Assembly (NCBI GenBank): GCA_030041255.1 | Contig: JASHOF010000075.1 | Coordinates: 1-64,000 of the forward strand | DNA length: 64,000 nucleotides | DNA from: Acetobacteraceae bacterium | GTDB lineage: Bacteria > Pseudomonadota > Alphaproteobacteria > Acetobacterales > Acetobacteraceae | Direction: 5' to 3' | In this document: one piece after another, positions 38,351 to 46,288 of the stretch | Layout: each line of letters opens with the position of its first letter | Position numbering within the stretch: the first letter of the stretch is position 1 | Notes under the pieces: generated by a model | Told to the model about the DNA's origin: nothing | Databases searched by the model: none | Seen by the model: the letters and a program-made list of their open reading frames with translations, nothing else | Program-made: the position numbers and the translations under genes

Positions 38351-39463
38351 CTACTGGAGGATGATCTCGACGCGCCGGTTCTGCGGCTCACGCACGCCCG
38401 GGCCTGTTGGTACCAGCAGATGCGTGTCGCCGAAGCCCTCGATCGAGATGATGTTCGCCGGCACGCCATCAGTGATGAGCTGCGCCTTCACCGAATTGGC
38501 CCGGCGAATCGACAGCCCCATGTTGTATTCAGGCGTGCCCGACGTGTCCGTATAGCCGTTGACCTGGATCTTCGTGGTCTGGACCTTGGTCGAATTCTGC
38601 GCCGCCTCGGCGATGATCGCCTTCGCCCGGTCGGTCAGGTCGTACCTGTCCCAGTCGAAGAACACGAGATAGGTGCGCGCCGGCGCAGGCGCCGGAGCCG
38701 CCACCGGTGCGGGCGGCGGCGGCGGCGGCGCCACGCCGAAGTTGTAGCGGACGCCGATCAGGAAGCTGTTGTTGTACTCCTCGGTAACCTTGAGCGTCGT
38801 CGGCGTAAAGGGGACACCGCCTACGCTCGTGGTCGCGCTATAGTTGCGCGTGCCGTTCATCCCCATGAAGCGGTATTCGGCGGTCAGCGCCAAGCCGGGA
38901 ATGGCCGCCACCGGATAAGCGGCACCGACGATCCCCTGATAGGCAAACGAGCCCTCGGTGCCGTTTGTCTGTGCCGCAACGGTCGGGCTGGAGCCTGGGG
39001 AGGCCAGGGTCACGCCACTCCAGTGTGCCCACTGGTAGCCGACGCCGGCACCAATATACGGAACGATGGGGAGTCCGAAGTTATAGAAGTCGTACAGCGC
39101 ATTCACCATCACGCCGTACTTGTTCTCCCATCCGCTCGCGGTCACGTCCTGGTCGTTCGTTCCGCCGACCTGGTTCGCGTAATAGTCGCCCTGCAGCTCC
39201 ACCCGAAGGCCGTTACCGAAGCCGTAGCCGACGCTGCCGACCCCCACGAAGCCGCCATTGAATTGGAGATGGGTCTCGCCCTCGAGCGTGTCGTTGCCAT
39301 CGATCGTAGTCGTCGCGTGCACCTTCTGATTGCTCAGAATGTTGTAGCCGAGCCCGCCGCCAACATAGATGCCTGTCACGGGCTGCGTCTGCGCCATCAC
39401 GGGCTGTGCAATCACCAATGCCGCCAATCCCGTCGCGGCCAGTAGCGCAGTCCGGAGCTTCAT
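38351..39463 (-). CDS. OmpA-family outer membrane protein (paralogue 2)
   Basis: 370 residues. ATG at the signal peptide MKLRTALLAATGLAALVIA (cleavage after VMA), with GAGGAGAGGA upstream; the open frame extends 30 codons further without reason to use them. Barrel domain from GIYVGGGLGYNILS to FLIGVRYNFG, a Pro/Ala linker (VAPPPPPPAPVAAPAP), then an OmpA_C domain with YLVFFDWDRYDLTDRA, IQVNGYTDTSGTPEYN and REPQNRRVEI. It is expected to tether the outer membrane to peptidoglycan. It has its own terminator downstream and a palindrome upstream. Confidence 0.93.
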   Translation of the reverse strand: MKLRTALLAATGLAALVIAQPVMAQTQPVTGIYVGGGLGYNILSNQKVHATTTIDGNDTLEGETHLQFNGGFVGVGSVGYGFGNGLRVELQGDYYANQVGGTNDQDVTASGWENKYGVMVNALYDFYNFGLPIVPYIGAGVGYQWAHWSGVTLASPGSSPTVAAQTNGTEGSFAYQGIVGAAYPVAAIPGLALTAEYRFMGMNGTRNYSATTSVGGVPFTPTTLKVTEEYNNSFLIGVRYNFGVAPPPPPPAPVAAPAPAPARTYLVFFDWDRYDLTDRAKAIIAEAAQNSTKVQTTKIQVNGYTDTSGTPEYNMGLSIRRANSVKAQLITDGVPANIISIEGFGDTHLLVPTGPGVREPQNRRVEIILQ

Positions 39464-39611
39464 GGGTCCTCTCCTCGTTCCGCTCGTGCTCTCGTGGCGC
39501 AGCCGGCGAGCAACTGCCTCTCGGCCAACTCTCGCTGCCACCACCGCTTCCAACCTTGCTTAGCACATCCGCAGCCTCCGGGCAGTCGGCCGTTGCGATT
39601 TTGTCCCGCCA

Positions 39612-39629
39612 TGTTGCATATATGCCACA
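39612..39629. promoter_or_regulatory. 18-bp palindrome upstream of OmpA paralogue 2
   Basis: TGTTGCATATATGCCACA is a dyad with eight of nine base pairs matching and an AT-rich centre. It sits in the only AT-rich patch of the gap, about 150 bases upstream of the OmpA ATG and 43 bases from the DUF1491 stop. It could be a transcription factor operator; the regulator is unknown. Confidence 0.35.
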
Positions 39630-39671
39630 AGTCGCAAGCAGATCAGCCACACTAGCTTCCAGTATGGTCCT

Positions 39672-40007
39672 CTATACGATCTTAGCGGCAAAAGGCGGGC
39701 AAAGATCGGGAGCATGAAACTCGATCACCCAGAGGTCCGGGTCCGTCCGCATCTGGCGGCTCAGGTACGCGTCCACGCTTGCCTGGTCCACCGGCTCGGG
39801 CCCGGTAGCCCGGAGCCAGGCCGGTTTGCCCTCCGCCGTGCTGACCTGGGAAAGAACACAGAGCCCCGCCGGGCCACGCAGCACCACCAGCACGCCTCCT
39901 GCGTCCCCGTCGCCGCGGTGCAGCATGGCTCCGGGCCGCCCCGCGGCATCCGCCAGCCGGAGCGTGGCATGCACCCAGATTTCCGTCTTCAGCCTCGGCT
40001 CAGCCAC
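39672..40007 (-). CDS. DUF1491 family protein
   Basis: 111 residues of the alphaproteobacterial family DUF1491, of unknown function. Family features are the opening LKTEIWVHATLRLADAAG, the RGDGDAGGVLVVL strand and the C-terminal YLSRQMRTDPDLWVIEF. No signal peptide or membrane segment, so cytoplasmic. ATG start; divergent from the small gene at 40103. It is usually found as a single-copy housekeeping neighbour in this group. Confidence 0.85.
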   Translation of the reverse strand: MAEPRLKTEIWVHATLRLADAAGRPGAMLHRGDGDAGGVLVVLRGPAGLCVLSQVSTAEGKPAWLRATGPEPVDQASVDAYLSRQMRTDPDLWVIEFHAPDLCPPFAAKIV

Positions 40008-40102
40008 TGCTCGGCCCCTGCCGCGCTTCCCACTGCCGCCATCTTGCCCTCAATAAACCACCCTGCCACAACCCGGCACGGGCAAGCAAAAAGGAACACC
40101 CC

Positions 40103-40303
40103 GTGGACAAGGCGATGTCCGATGGCAAGCTGGCCTACGAAACCAGGCGCGCCGCCAAGGCCGGCATGAGTCTCGAGAAATGGCTTGCCCGGAAAGGGAA
40201 GCTGGCCGCTTCACGGGCCCGTGAGGCGAATGTGGCGAAACCGGCCCCGAAGAAGCCAGGTCTCTTCTCGCGCCTGCTCGAGAAGGCGCAGAAGCCGCTG
40301 TAG
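40103..40303 (+). CDS. Small basic hypothetical protein
   Basis: 66 residues from a GTG start with AAGGA seven bases upstream; an ATG four codons later is the alternative. It is Lys/Arg/Ala-rich with two probable helices (YETRRAAKAGMSLEKWLARKGK and GLFSRLLEKAQK) and a Pro/Lys linker between. There is no signal peptide. Not recognised. The good ribosome-binding site and charged pattern suggest a real gene, but it could be spurious. Confidence 0.5.
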   Translation: MDKAMSDGKLAYETRRAAKAGMSLEKWLARKGKLAASRAREANVAKPAPKKPGLFSRLLEKAQKPL

Positions 40304-40429
40304 AAGAGAGCGCACAATGGCCCGCCAACCCGCACGCTCAGGCGATTGAGAGCGTGTCCTCTGGAAGCTGGACCCGCTCCAGGCCCGGCGCAATCGACAC
40401 CACGGGCCGCTCCCTCGCTCTCCTCTTCC

Positions 40430-41614
40430 ATGAGGCGTACACCCGTACCCATGCATGACATCACCCGCCTGCCCGGATCGCGCATCGTCGAGATCGCCAA
40501 GCTCGCTTTCGCCACCAAGGATGTCGATTTTCTCTGCTTCGGCGAATCCGACCAGCCGAGCCCCGACGTAGCGCGCAACGCCGCCCTCGCCGCCATTGAT
40601 GCCGGAGCCACGAAATACGTCGATGTGCGCGGCGTGCCCGCTCTTCGTGAAGCACTCGCCGCCTCTCTCACACGCCTGCACGCGAACCCGGTGACAGAGG
40701 ATCGCATCCAGGTCACCGCCTCGGGGATGGCCGCCCTCAATCTCGCACTATCCGCCACGGTCCGTGCCGGCGAGCGCGTGCTCGTGCACACACCCGCCTG
40801 GCCGAACGCCGGCAACGCCGCGCGGCTGCGCGGTGCCACGGTCAGCGCCCTTCCGCTCACACCCGAACCGAATGGCCGCTTCCACCTCGATCTCGATCGG
40901 CTCGCGGCCCTGATTCCCGGCGCGCGTGCCTTCCTCCTGAACTCGCCCAACAACCCGACCGGCTGGACCGCAACCCGCGCCGAACTCGCCACCATCCTCG
41001 CCCTCTGCCGCCAGCACGGCACGTGGCTGATCTCGGACGAGGTCTATTCGCGCCTCGTCTACGACGGCAGCCCGGCTGCCCCGTCCCTCCTCGACGTCGC
41101 GTCGCCCGAGGACCGCCTGATCGTCTGCAACAGCTTCAGCAAGACCTGGATCATGACCGGCTGGCGACTCGGCTGGATGGTGCTGCCCGCCAACACCCGC
41201 GAAACCATCGCCGAACTGGTCGAGGTCACCCACTCCTCGGTCGCACCGTTCATCCAGCACGCCGGGATGGCGGCCCTGGCCGACACTGCCACCCCTGAAC
41301 GCTTCCTCCGCTTCTGCACCGAAGGGCGCCGGATGGTCGGCGCGGCGCTCGAAGGCGAGAACGGTATCCGCTACGCCGCGCCGGATGCCGCCTTTTACGC
41401 CTTCCTCGGCATCGAAGGGCTCGCCGACAGCCTCGCCCTGGCCCGCCGCCTGCTCCTCGAGCACAAGGTCGCAGTCGCCCCCGGCGCCGCCTTCGGCGAG
41501 GGCGGCGAGGGACATCTCCGGATTTGCTTCGCCCAGTCCCCCGAACGCTTGGCACGCGCGCTCGAGCGGCTCAGGGCCGGCCTTCGCAACGGCAACATCC
41601 AGACCGCCTCATGA
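40430..41614 (+). CDS. Class I/II pyridoxal phosphate aminotransferase
   Basis: About 394 residues. The fold-type I motifs are LNSPNNPTGW (cofactor and substrate Asn), LISDEVYSRLVYDG and the Schiff-base lysine in NSFSKTWIMTGWRLGW; the C-terminal substrate Arg lies in HLRICFAQS. The amino acid specificity is not clear: it is close to the aspartate/aromatic-type AspC group. The ATG at 40430 or the one at 40451 could be used. It converges on ccmB, overlapping its stop by six bases. Confidence 0.88.
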   Translation: MRRTPVPMHDITRLPGSRIVEIAKLAFATKDVDFLCFGESDQPSPDVARNAALAAIDAGATKYVDVRGVPALREALAASLTRLHANPVTEDRIQVTASGMAALNLALSATVRAGERVLVHTPAWPNAGNAARLRGATVSALPLTPEPNGRFHLDLDRLAALIPGARAFLLNSPNNPTGWTATRAELATILALCRQHGTWLISDEVYSRLVYDGSPAAPSLLDVASPEDRLIVCNSFSKTWIMTGWRLGWMVLPANTRETIAELVEVTHSSVAPFIQHAGMAALADTATPERFLRFCTEGRRMVGAALEGENGIRYAAPDAAFYAFLGIEGLADSLALARRLLLEHKVAVAPGAAFGEGGEGHLRICFAQSPERLARALERLRAGLRNGNIQTAS

Positions 41615-42265
41615 CCCCGCGGCAGCCTTGAGGCCGGCGCCTGCCGCCAATGGGCAGAGCGGCAGGGCGGCCGCCAGCAGCGCCGCCAGCAACAGCAGTT
41701 CGGCACGCGGGTGATCCTGAGCGACCGCCGCGGTCCCGAAAATCAGCACCGGCGTCGCCAGCGGCAGCACCAGGAGCGGCAGCAGCATGGCGCCGCGCCG
41801 GGCACCGAGCACCAGCGCCGCCCCTGCCGCCCCGATCAGCGAAAGGGTGAGAGTGCCGGGCAGGAGCCCCTCCAGCAGAACCGCGACACGCCCAGGATCG
41901 AGCCGCAGCATGATGGCAATCGGCCCGGCCGCAACCAGCAACGGCAAGCCAGTCAGCAGCCAATGCGCGGCCGTCTTGCCCGCCGCCACGGCGAGCGGCG
42001 ACAGTCCCGACAGCAGAAGCTGATCGAGCGAACCGTCGTCGTAATCGGCGCCGAACAACCGCTCGAGCGGCAACAGCGAGGCCAGTAGCGCCGCCACCCA
42101 GACGATCCCCCCCGCCAGCCGGGCCAATACTGCCGGCGAGGGACTGATCGCCAGCGGGGACAGCACGCTGACGACAAGAAAGAACAGCACCGCCGCCACG
42201 CTGTCCGCGCCGTGCCGGAGCGCCAGCCGGATTTCGCGGCCGATGAGGGCAGCAAGCATCCTCAT
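41609..42265 (-). CDS. ccmB: Heme exporter protein CcmB
   Basis: 218-residue integral membrane protein with six hydrophobic segments. The N-terminal ALIGREIRLALRHGADSVAAVLFFLVV, LERLFGADYDDGSLDQLLLSGLSP and the C-terminal half match CcmB. With CcmA it forms the ABC part of the system I cytochrome c maturation machine that releases holo-CcmE. ATGA overlap with ccmA. No ccmC, ccmD or ccmE follows; the next gene is a convergent aminotransferase. Confidence 0.93.
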   Translation of the reverse strand: MRMLAALIGREIRLALRHGADSVAAVLFFLVVSVLSPLAISPSPAVLARLAGGIVWVAALLASLLPLERLFGADYDDGSLDQLLLSGLSPLAVAAGKTAAHWLLTGLPLLVAAGPIAIMLRLDPGRVAVLLEGLLPGTLTLSLIGAAGAALVLGARRGAMLLPLLVLPLATPVLIFGTAAVAQDHPRAELLLLAALLAAALPLCPLAAGAGLKAAAGS

Positions 42266-42870
42266 CCGAGAACGAGTTCACCCGCGCGTTCGAGCGCCAG
42301 CGGCAGGTGCGACGCAGCGATCACCATCCCGCCCCGTTCCCTTTGCGCCTCGATCAGCCGCCCGAGACTCGCCGCGGCCGCCGCATCGAGGCCATTGCTC
42401 GGCTCATCGAGCAGCCAGAGCGGCGCCTTGGAGAGGGCCACCCGCGCCAGCGCGAGCCGCCGTTTCTGCCCGGCCGAATAGAGCCTCACCGGCAGGTCGG
42501 CCAGCGCTGAAAGCTCCATCAGAGCCAGTGCCTGAGCCACCGATCCGCCCGACACGCGGGCGGCAAAACGCAGATTCTCGGCTCCCGTCAGCCCTGCCTT
42601 CACCGCATCCTGGTGCCCGAGATAGGCAAGACGCCGTGCATGCAGTGGCGGATCATCGAGCGCATCCTTGCCCCCCCAAAGCAACCGGCCCGCCGCCGGG
42701 CGCATGAGGCCGGCCAGCAGCCTGAGCAGCGTCGATTTGCCGGCACCATTCGGCCCGCGCACGGCCAGCGCCTCACCGGGCCTGAGCGTGAACGAGACAT
42801 CCCGGAGGACGAGCCGTTCCCCCCTGATCGCCGCCAATGCTTCCGCTTGCAGCACCCCGGCCCCCAACAC
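42262..42870 (-). CDS. ccmA: Heme exporter ATP-binding protein CcmA
   Basis: 202 residues, the short CcmA type. Walker A GPNGAGKST, signature YSAGQKRRLALARVAL (the CcmA-like SAGQ form), Walker B LWLLDEPSNGLD and the switch ASHLPL are present. The Q-loop is YLGHQDAVK, characteristic of CcmA. The start is uncertain: a TTG at 42870 or a GTG four codons later; no good ATG exists. It is divergent from aconitase, a common alphaproteobacterial arrangement. Confidence 0.92.
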   Translation of the reverse strand: MLGAGVLQAEALAAIRGERLVLRDVSFTLRPGEALAVRGPNGAGKSTLLRLLAGLMRPAAGRLLWGGKDALDDPPLHARRLAYLGHQDAVKAGLTGAENLRFAARVSGGSVAQALALMELSALADLPVRLYSAGQKRRLALARVALSKAPLWLLDEPSNGLDAAAAASLGRLIEAQRERGGMVIAASHLPLALERAGELVLG

Positions 42871-43005
42871 CCTGGCTTGCAGTCTCCCGGCTTGTGAAGG
42901 ATGGCCGGAAGCCTATGGTTTATGCGTGCCGTCGCCGGGTTGTGCCAGTGGCAAGCGCGGCCGGCCCGGCCGGGCGGCGCGGCAAACGGCAAAGGCAGTC
43001 GCGAA

Positions 43006-45699
43006 ATGACAAAGATCGGGCAGGACAGCCTGAAGACACGCCGCACGGTCAGCGTGGGCGGCCAGGACTATCAGTACTTCTCGCTCGCCGCCGCCGCCGC
43101 GAAGCTCGGCGATCTCTCCCGCCTGCCGATCAGCCTCAAGGTCCTGCTCGAGAACGTGCTGCGCGCCGAGGACGGCAAGACCTTCAAAGTCGAAGACGCG
43201 GAGGCGATCGCCGCCTGGCTCGCCAATGCCCATTCCGACAAGGAAGTCCCGTTCCGCCCGGCACGCATCCTGATGCAGGATTTCACCGGCGTCCCGGCGG
43301 TCGTCGACCTCGCCGCCATGCGCGACGGCATCCGCCATCTCGGCGGCAGCCCGGAGAAGGTGAATCCCCTGGTGCCCGTCGATCTCGTCATCGACCACTC
43401 GGTGATGGTCGATTTCTTCGCCAGCCCGGACGCGCTCGAGCGGAACGTCGTCGCCGATTTCGGCCGCAACGGCGAACGCTACGGCTTCCTCCGCTGGGGC
43501 CAGGAGGCCTTCCGCAACTTCCGCGTCGTGCCGCCCGAGACCGGCATCTGCCATCAGGTCAACCTCGAATATCTCGCCCAGGGCGCCTGGACGAGCGAGG
43601 TCGATGGCGTGCGCTACGTCTACCCCGACACTCTCTTCGGCACCGACAGCCACACCACCATGGTCAATGGCCTCGGCGTGCTGGGCTGGGGCGTGGGCGG
43701 CATCGAGGCCGAAGCGGCGATGCTCGGCCAGCCGATCGCCATGCTGATCCCCGACGTGATCGGTGTCAGGCTCAGCGGCCGGCTGCCGGAAGGCGCGACC
43801 GCAACCGACCTCGTGCTGACCGTGACCGAACTGCTGCGCCGCAAGGGCGTGGTCGGCAAATTCGTCGAGTTCTTCGGCCCCGGCCTCGATCAGCTCCCGC
43901 TCGCCGACCGCGCGACCATCGGCAACATGTCGCCCGAATACGGCGCCACTTGCGGCTTCTTCCCGCTCGATCGGGTGGCCCTCGACTATATGCGGCTCAC
44001 CGGGCGCGATCCGCATCGCATCGCCCTGGCCGAGGCGTACGCCAAGGCCCAAGGTCTGTGGCGCGATGAAACGACGCCGGAGCCGCGCTTCTCGGATACC
44101 GTTGCGCTCGATCTCGGATCGGTCGTTCCCTCGCTCGCTGGCCCCAAGCGCCCGCAGGATCGCGTGACCCTCAAAGAAGCCGCCGCCGCCTTCAAGACCG
44201 CGCTCACGAAATCCCTCGGCGTGCCCGCCGCCGAAACCGCCCGGCGCGCTGCGGTCGCCGGCCGCAACTTCGATCTCGAACACGGCCATGTCGTGATCGC
44301 CGCCATCACGAGCTGCACCAACACCTCCAATCCCTCCGTCATGGTCGCCGCCGGCCTCCTCGCGCGCAAGGCGCGCGCCCGCGGCCTCACACCGAAGCCG
44401 TGGGTCAAGACCTCGCTCGCGCCCGGCTCCCAGGTGGTCAGCGAGTATCTCGCCAAGTCCGGCTTAGAGACCGATCTCGACGCGCTCGGCTTCAACCTCG
44501 TGGGCTATGGCTGCACCACCTGCATCGGCAATTCAGGCCCTCTCGATGCGCCGATCGCCGAGGCCATTGAGGCCAACCACCTCGTCGGCGTCGCCGTGCT
44601 GTCCGGCAACCGCAATTTCGAGGGACGCATCCACCCGAACGTGCGCGCCAACTATCTCGCCAGCCCGCCGCTCGTCGTCGCCTACGCTCTGCTCGGCACC
44701 ATGACCGAAGACATCACCACCGCCCCGCTCGGCACCGATCGGGAGGGCAAGCCCGTCCATCTCCGGGACATCTGGCCTTCCAACCGCGAGATCGCCGAGG
44801 TCGTGCAATCGAACGTGCTGCCCGAGATGTTCCACAAGCGCTACGCCGAGGTCTTCAAGGGGCCGGAACAGTGGCGTGCCATCCAGGTCACCACCGGCAC
44901 CGAGACCTACCGCTGGTCGGACTCCTCCACCTACGTCCGCAACCCGCCGTACTTCGAAGGCATCAAGCCGGAGCCCGCGCCGATCGAGGACATCACGGGC
45001 GCCCGCATCCTGGCCCGGCTCGGCGATTCGATCACCACCGATCATATCAGCCCGGCCGGCTCGATCCGCCGCTCCTCGCCGGCCGGCCAGTACCTCCTCG
45101 AACGCCAGATCCCGGAAAGGGAATTCAACAGCTACGGTGCGCGGCGCGGCAATCATGAGGTGATGATCCGCGGCACCTTCGCCAACATCCGCATCCGCAA
45201 CGAACTGCTGAACGGCGTCGAAGGCGGCTTCACGAAGCACCTGCCCTCCGGCGAACAGATGTCGATCTTCGATGCCGCGACGCGCTACCGCAAGGAAGGC
45301 GTGCCGCTCGTGGTGCTGGGCGGCAAGGAGTACGGCACCGGCTCCTCGCGCGACTGGGCGGCCAAGGGCACGCTCCTGCTCGGCGTGAAGGCGGTGATCG
45401 CCGAGAGCTTCGAGCGCATCCACCGCTCCAACCTCGTCGGCATGGGGGTGTTGCCGCTCGTCTTCCCTGAAGGCACGGACCGCAACACCCTCGGCCTGTC
45501 CGGTGAAGAAGTGCTCGATATCGTCGGGCTCGCCGATCTCCGTCCGCGCATGGACGTCACGCTCGTCATCCATCGCCCCGACGGCAAGACGGACCAGGCA
45601 ACTCTCCGCTCACGCGTCGATACGCTCGATGAGGTCGCCTATTACCACCACGGCGGCATCCTGCAGTACGTGCTGCGCGGCATGGCAAAGGCGGCCTGA
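43006..45699 (+). CDS. acnA: Aconitate hydratase A
   Basis: 897-residue TCA-cycle aconitase converting citrate to isocitrate. 4Fe-4S ligands lie in the AITSCTNTSNPSV motif and GYGCTTCIGNSG; QDFTGVPAVVDLAAMRD, the catalytic GTDSHTTMVNGLGVLGWGVGGIEAE and the C-terminal swivel domain GGKEYGTGSSRDWAAKG are all present. ATG of MTKIGQDSLKTRRT chosen from homology; the frame is open 35 codons further upstream. The ribosome-binding site is weak. It is followed closely by the UPF0114 gene. Confidence 0.97.
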   Translation: MTKIGQDSLKTRRTVSVGGQDYQYFSLAAAAAKLGDLSRLPISLKVLLENVLRAEDGKTFKVEDAEAIAAWLANAHSDKEVPFRPARILMQDFTGVPAVVDLAAMRDGIRHLGGSPEKVNPLVPVDLVIDHSVMVDFFASPDALERNVVADFGRNGERYGFLRWGQEAFRNFRVVPPETGICHQVNLEYLAQGAWTSEVDGVRYVYPDTLFGTDSHTTMVNGLGVLGWGVGGIEAEAAMLGQPIAMLIPDVIGVRLSGRLPEGATATDLVLTVTELLRRKGVVGKFVEFFGPGLDQLPLADRATIGNMSPEYGATCGFFPLDRVALDYMRLTGRDPHRIALAEAYAKAQGLWRDETTPEPRFSDTVALDLGSVVPSLAGPKRPQDRVTLKEAAAAFKTALTKSLGVPAAETARRAAVAGRNFDLEHGHVVIAAITSCTNTSNPSVMVAAGLLARKARARGLTPKPWVKTSLAPGSQVVSEYLAKSGLETDLDALGFNLVGYGCTTCIGNSGPLDAPIAEAIEANHLVGVAVLSGNRNFEGRIHPNVRANYLASPPLVVAYALLGTMTEDITTAPLGTDREGKPVHLRDIWPSNREIAEVVQSNVLPEMFHKRYAEVFKGPEQWRAIQVTTGTETYRWSDSSTYVRNPPYFEGIKPEPAPIEDITGARILARLGDSITTDHISPAGSIRRSSPAGQYLLERQIPEREFNSYGARRGNHEVMIRGTFANIRIRNELLNGVEGGFTKHLPSGEQMSIFDAATRYRKEGVPLVVLGGKEYGTGSSRDWAAKGTLLLGVKAVIAESFERIHRSNLVGMGVLPLVFPEGTDRNTLGLSGEEVLDIVGLADLRPRMDVTLVIHRPDGKTDQATLRSRVDTLDEVAYYHHGGILQYVLRGMAKAA

Positions 45700-45724
45700 T
45701 CGGCGGCCGGCCGGGGGGAGGAGC

Positions 45725-46270
45725 GTGAGCGAGCGGAGGCCCGACGCAACCGAGCGCCTCGGGCGCATCCTCGAGCGCACGATCGCCTTCGGTACCTGGC
45801 TGATGGCGCCGGTTTCCATCGGCCTCATCGTGATGCTCGCCCTCATCGTCGTGAAATTCATCCAGGAACTCATCCTGGCGATCCCGGCCGTCCTCGGCAC
45901 GTCGGAAAGCGACCTGATCCTGTCCGCGCTTTCGCTCGTCGATTTCGCCCTGGTCGGCAATCTTCTGATGGTGGTCGCTCTCGCCGGCTACAGCGGGTTC
46001 ATCGCCCGCATCATGGCAATCCCGGTTTCGGCTCCCGTCGCCCGGATGGGCACTTTCGATCTCGCCACCATCAAGCTGAAGCTGGTCGCCTCGATCGTCG
46101 GCATCTCCAGCATCCGCCTGCTCGAAAGCTTCATCTATCCCGGGCACCTGCAAGATCGCACCATCTTCTGGCAGGTCGTGATCCAGATCGTGATCGTCCT
46201 CTCCGGCCTCCTTCTCGCTCTCATGGATCGCCTGAGCGGAAGCAACGGCGACGCCGGGAACCATCCCTGA
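45725..46270 (+). CDS. UPF0114 / YqhA-family membrane protein
   Basis: 181 residues with four hydrophobic segments. The family-type stretches FGTWLMAPVSIGLIVMLALIVVKF, LSLVDFALVGNLLMVVALAGYSGFI and IKLKLVASIVGISSIRLLESF identify the YqhA/UPF0114 group, whose function is unknown. GTG start with GGGGGGAGGAG upstream. It lies 25 bases after acnA and is probably cotranscribed. It converges with the lactonase-like gene, leaving 18 bases between the stops. Confidence 0.87.
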   Translation: MSERRPDATERLGRILERTIAFGTWLMAPVSIGLIVMLALIVVKFIQELILAIPAVLGTSESDLILSALSLVDFALVGNLLMVVALAGYSGFIARIMAIPVSAPVARMGTFDLATIKLKLVASIVGISSIRLLESFIYPGHLQDRTIFWQVVIQIVIVLSGLLLALMDRLSGSNGDAGNHP

Positions 46271-46288
46271 AGCGGATGCACCGAACCG

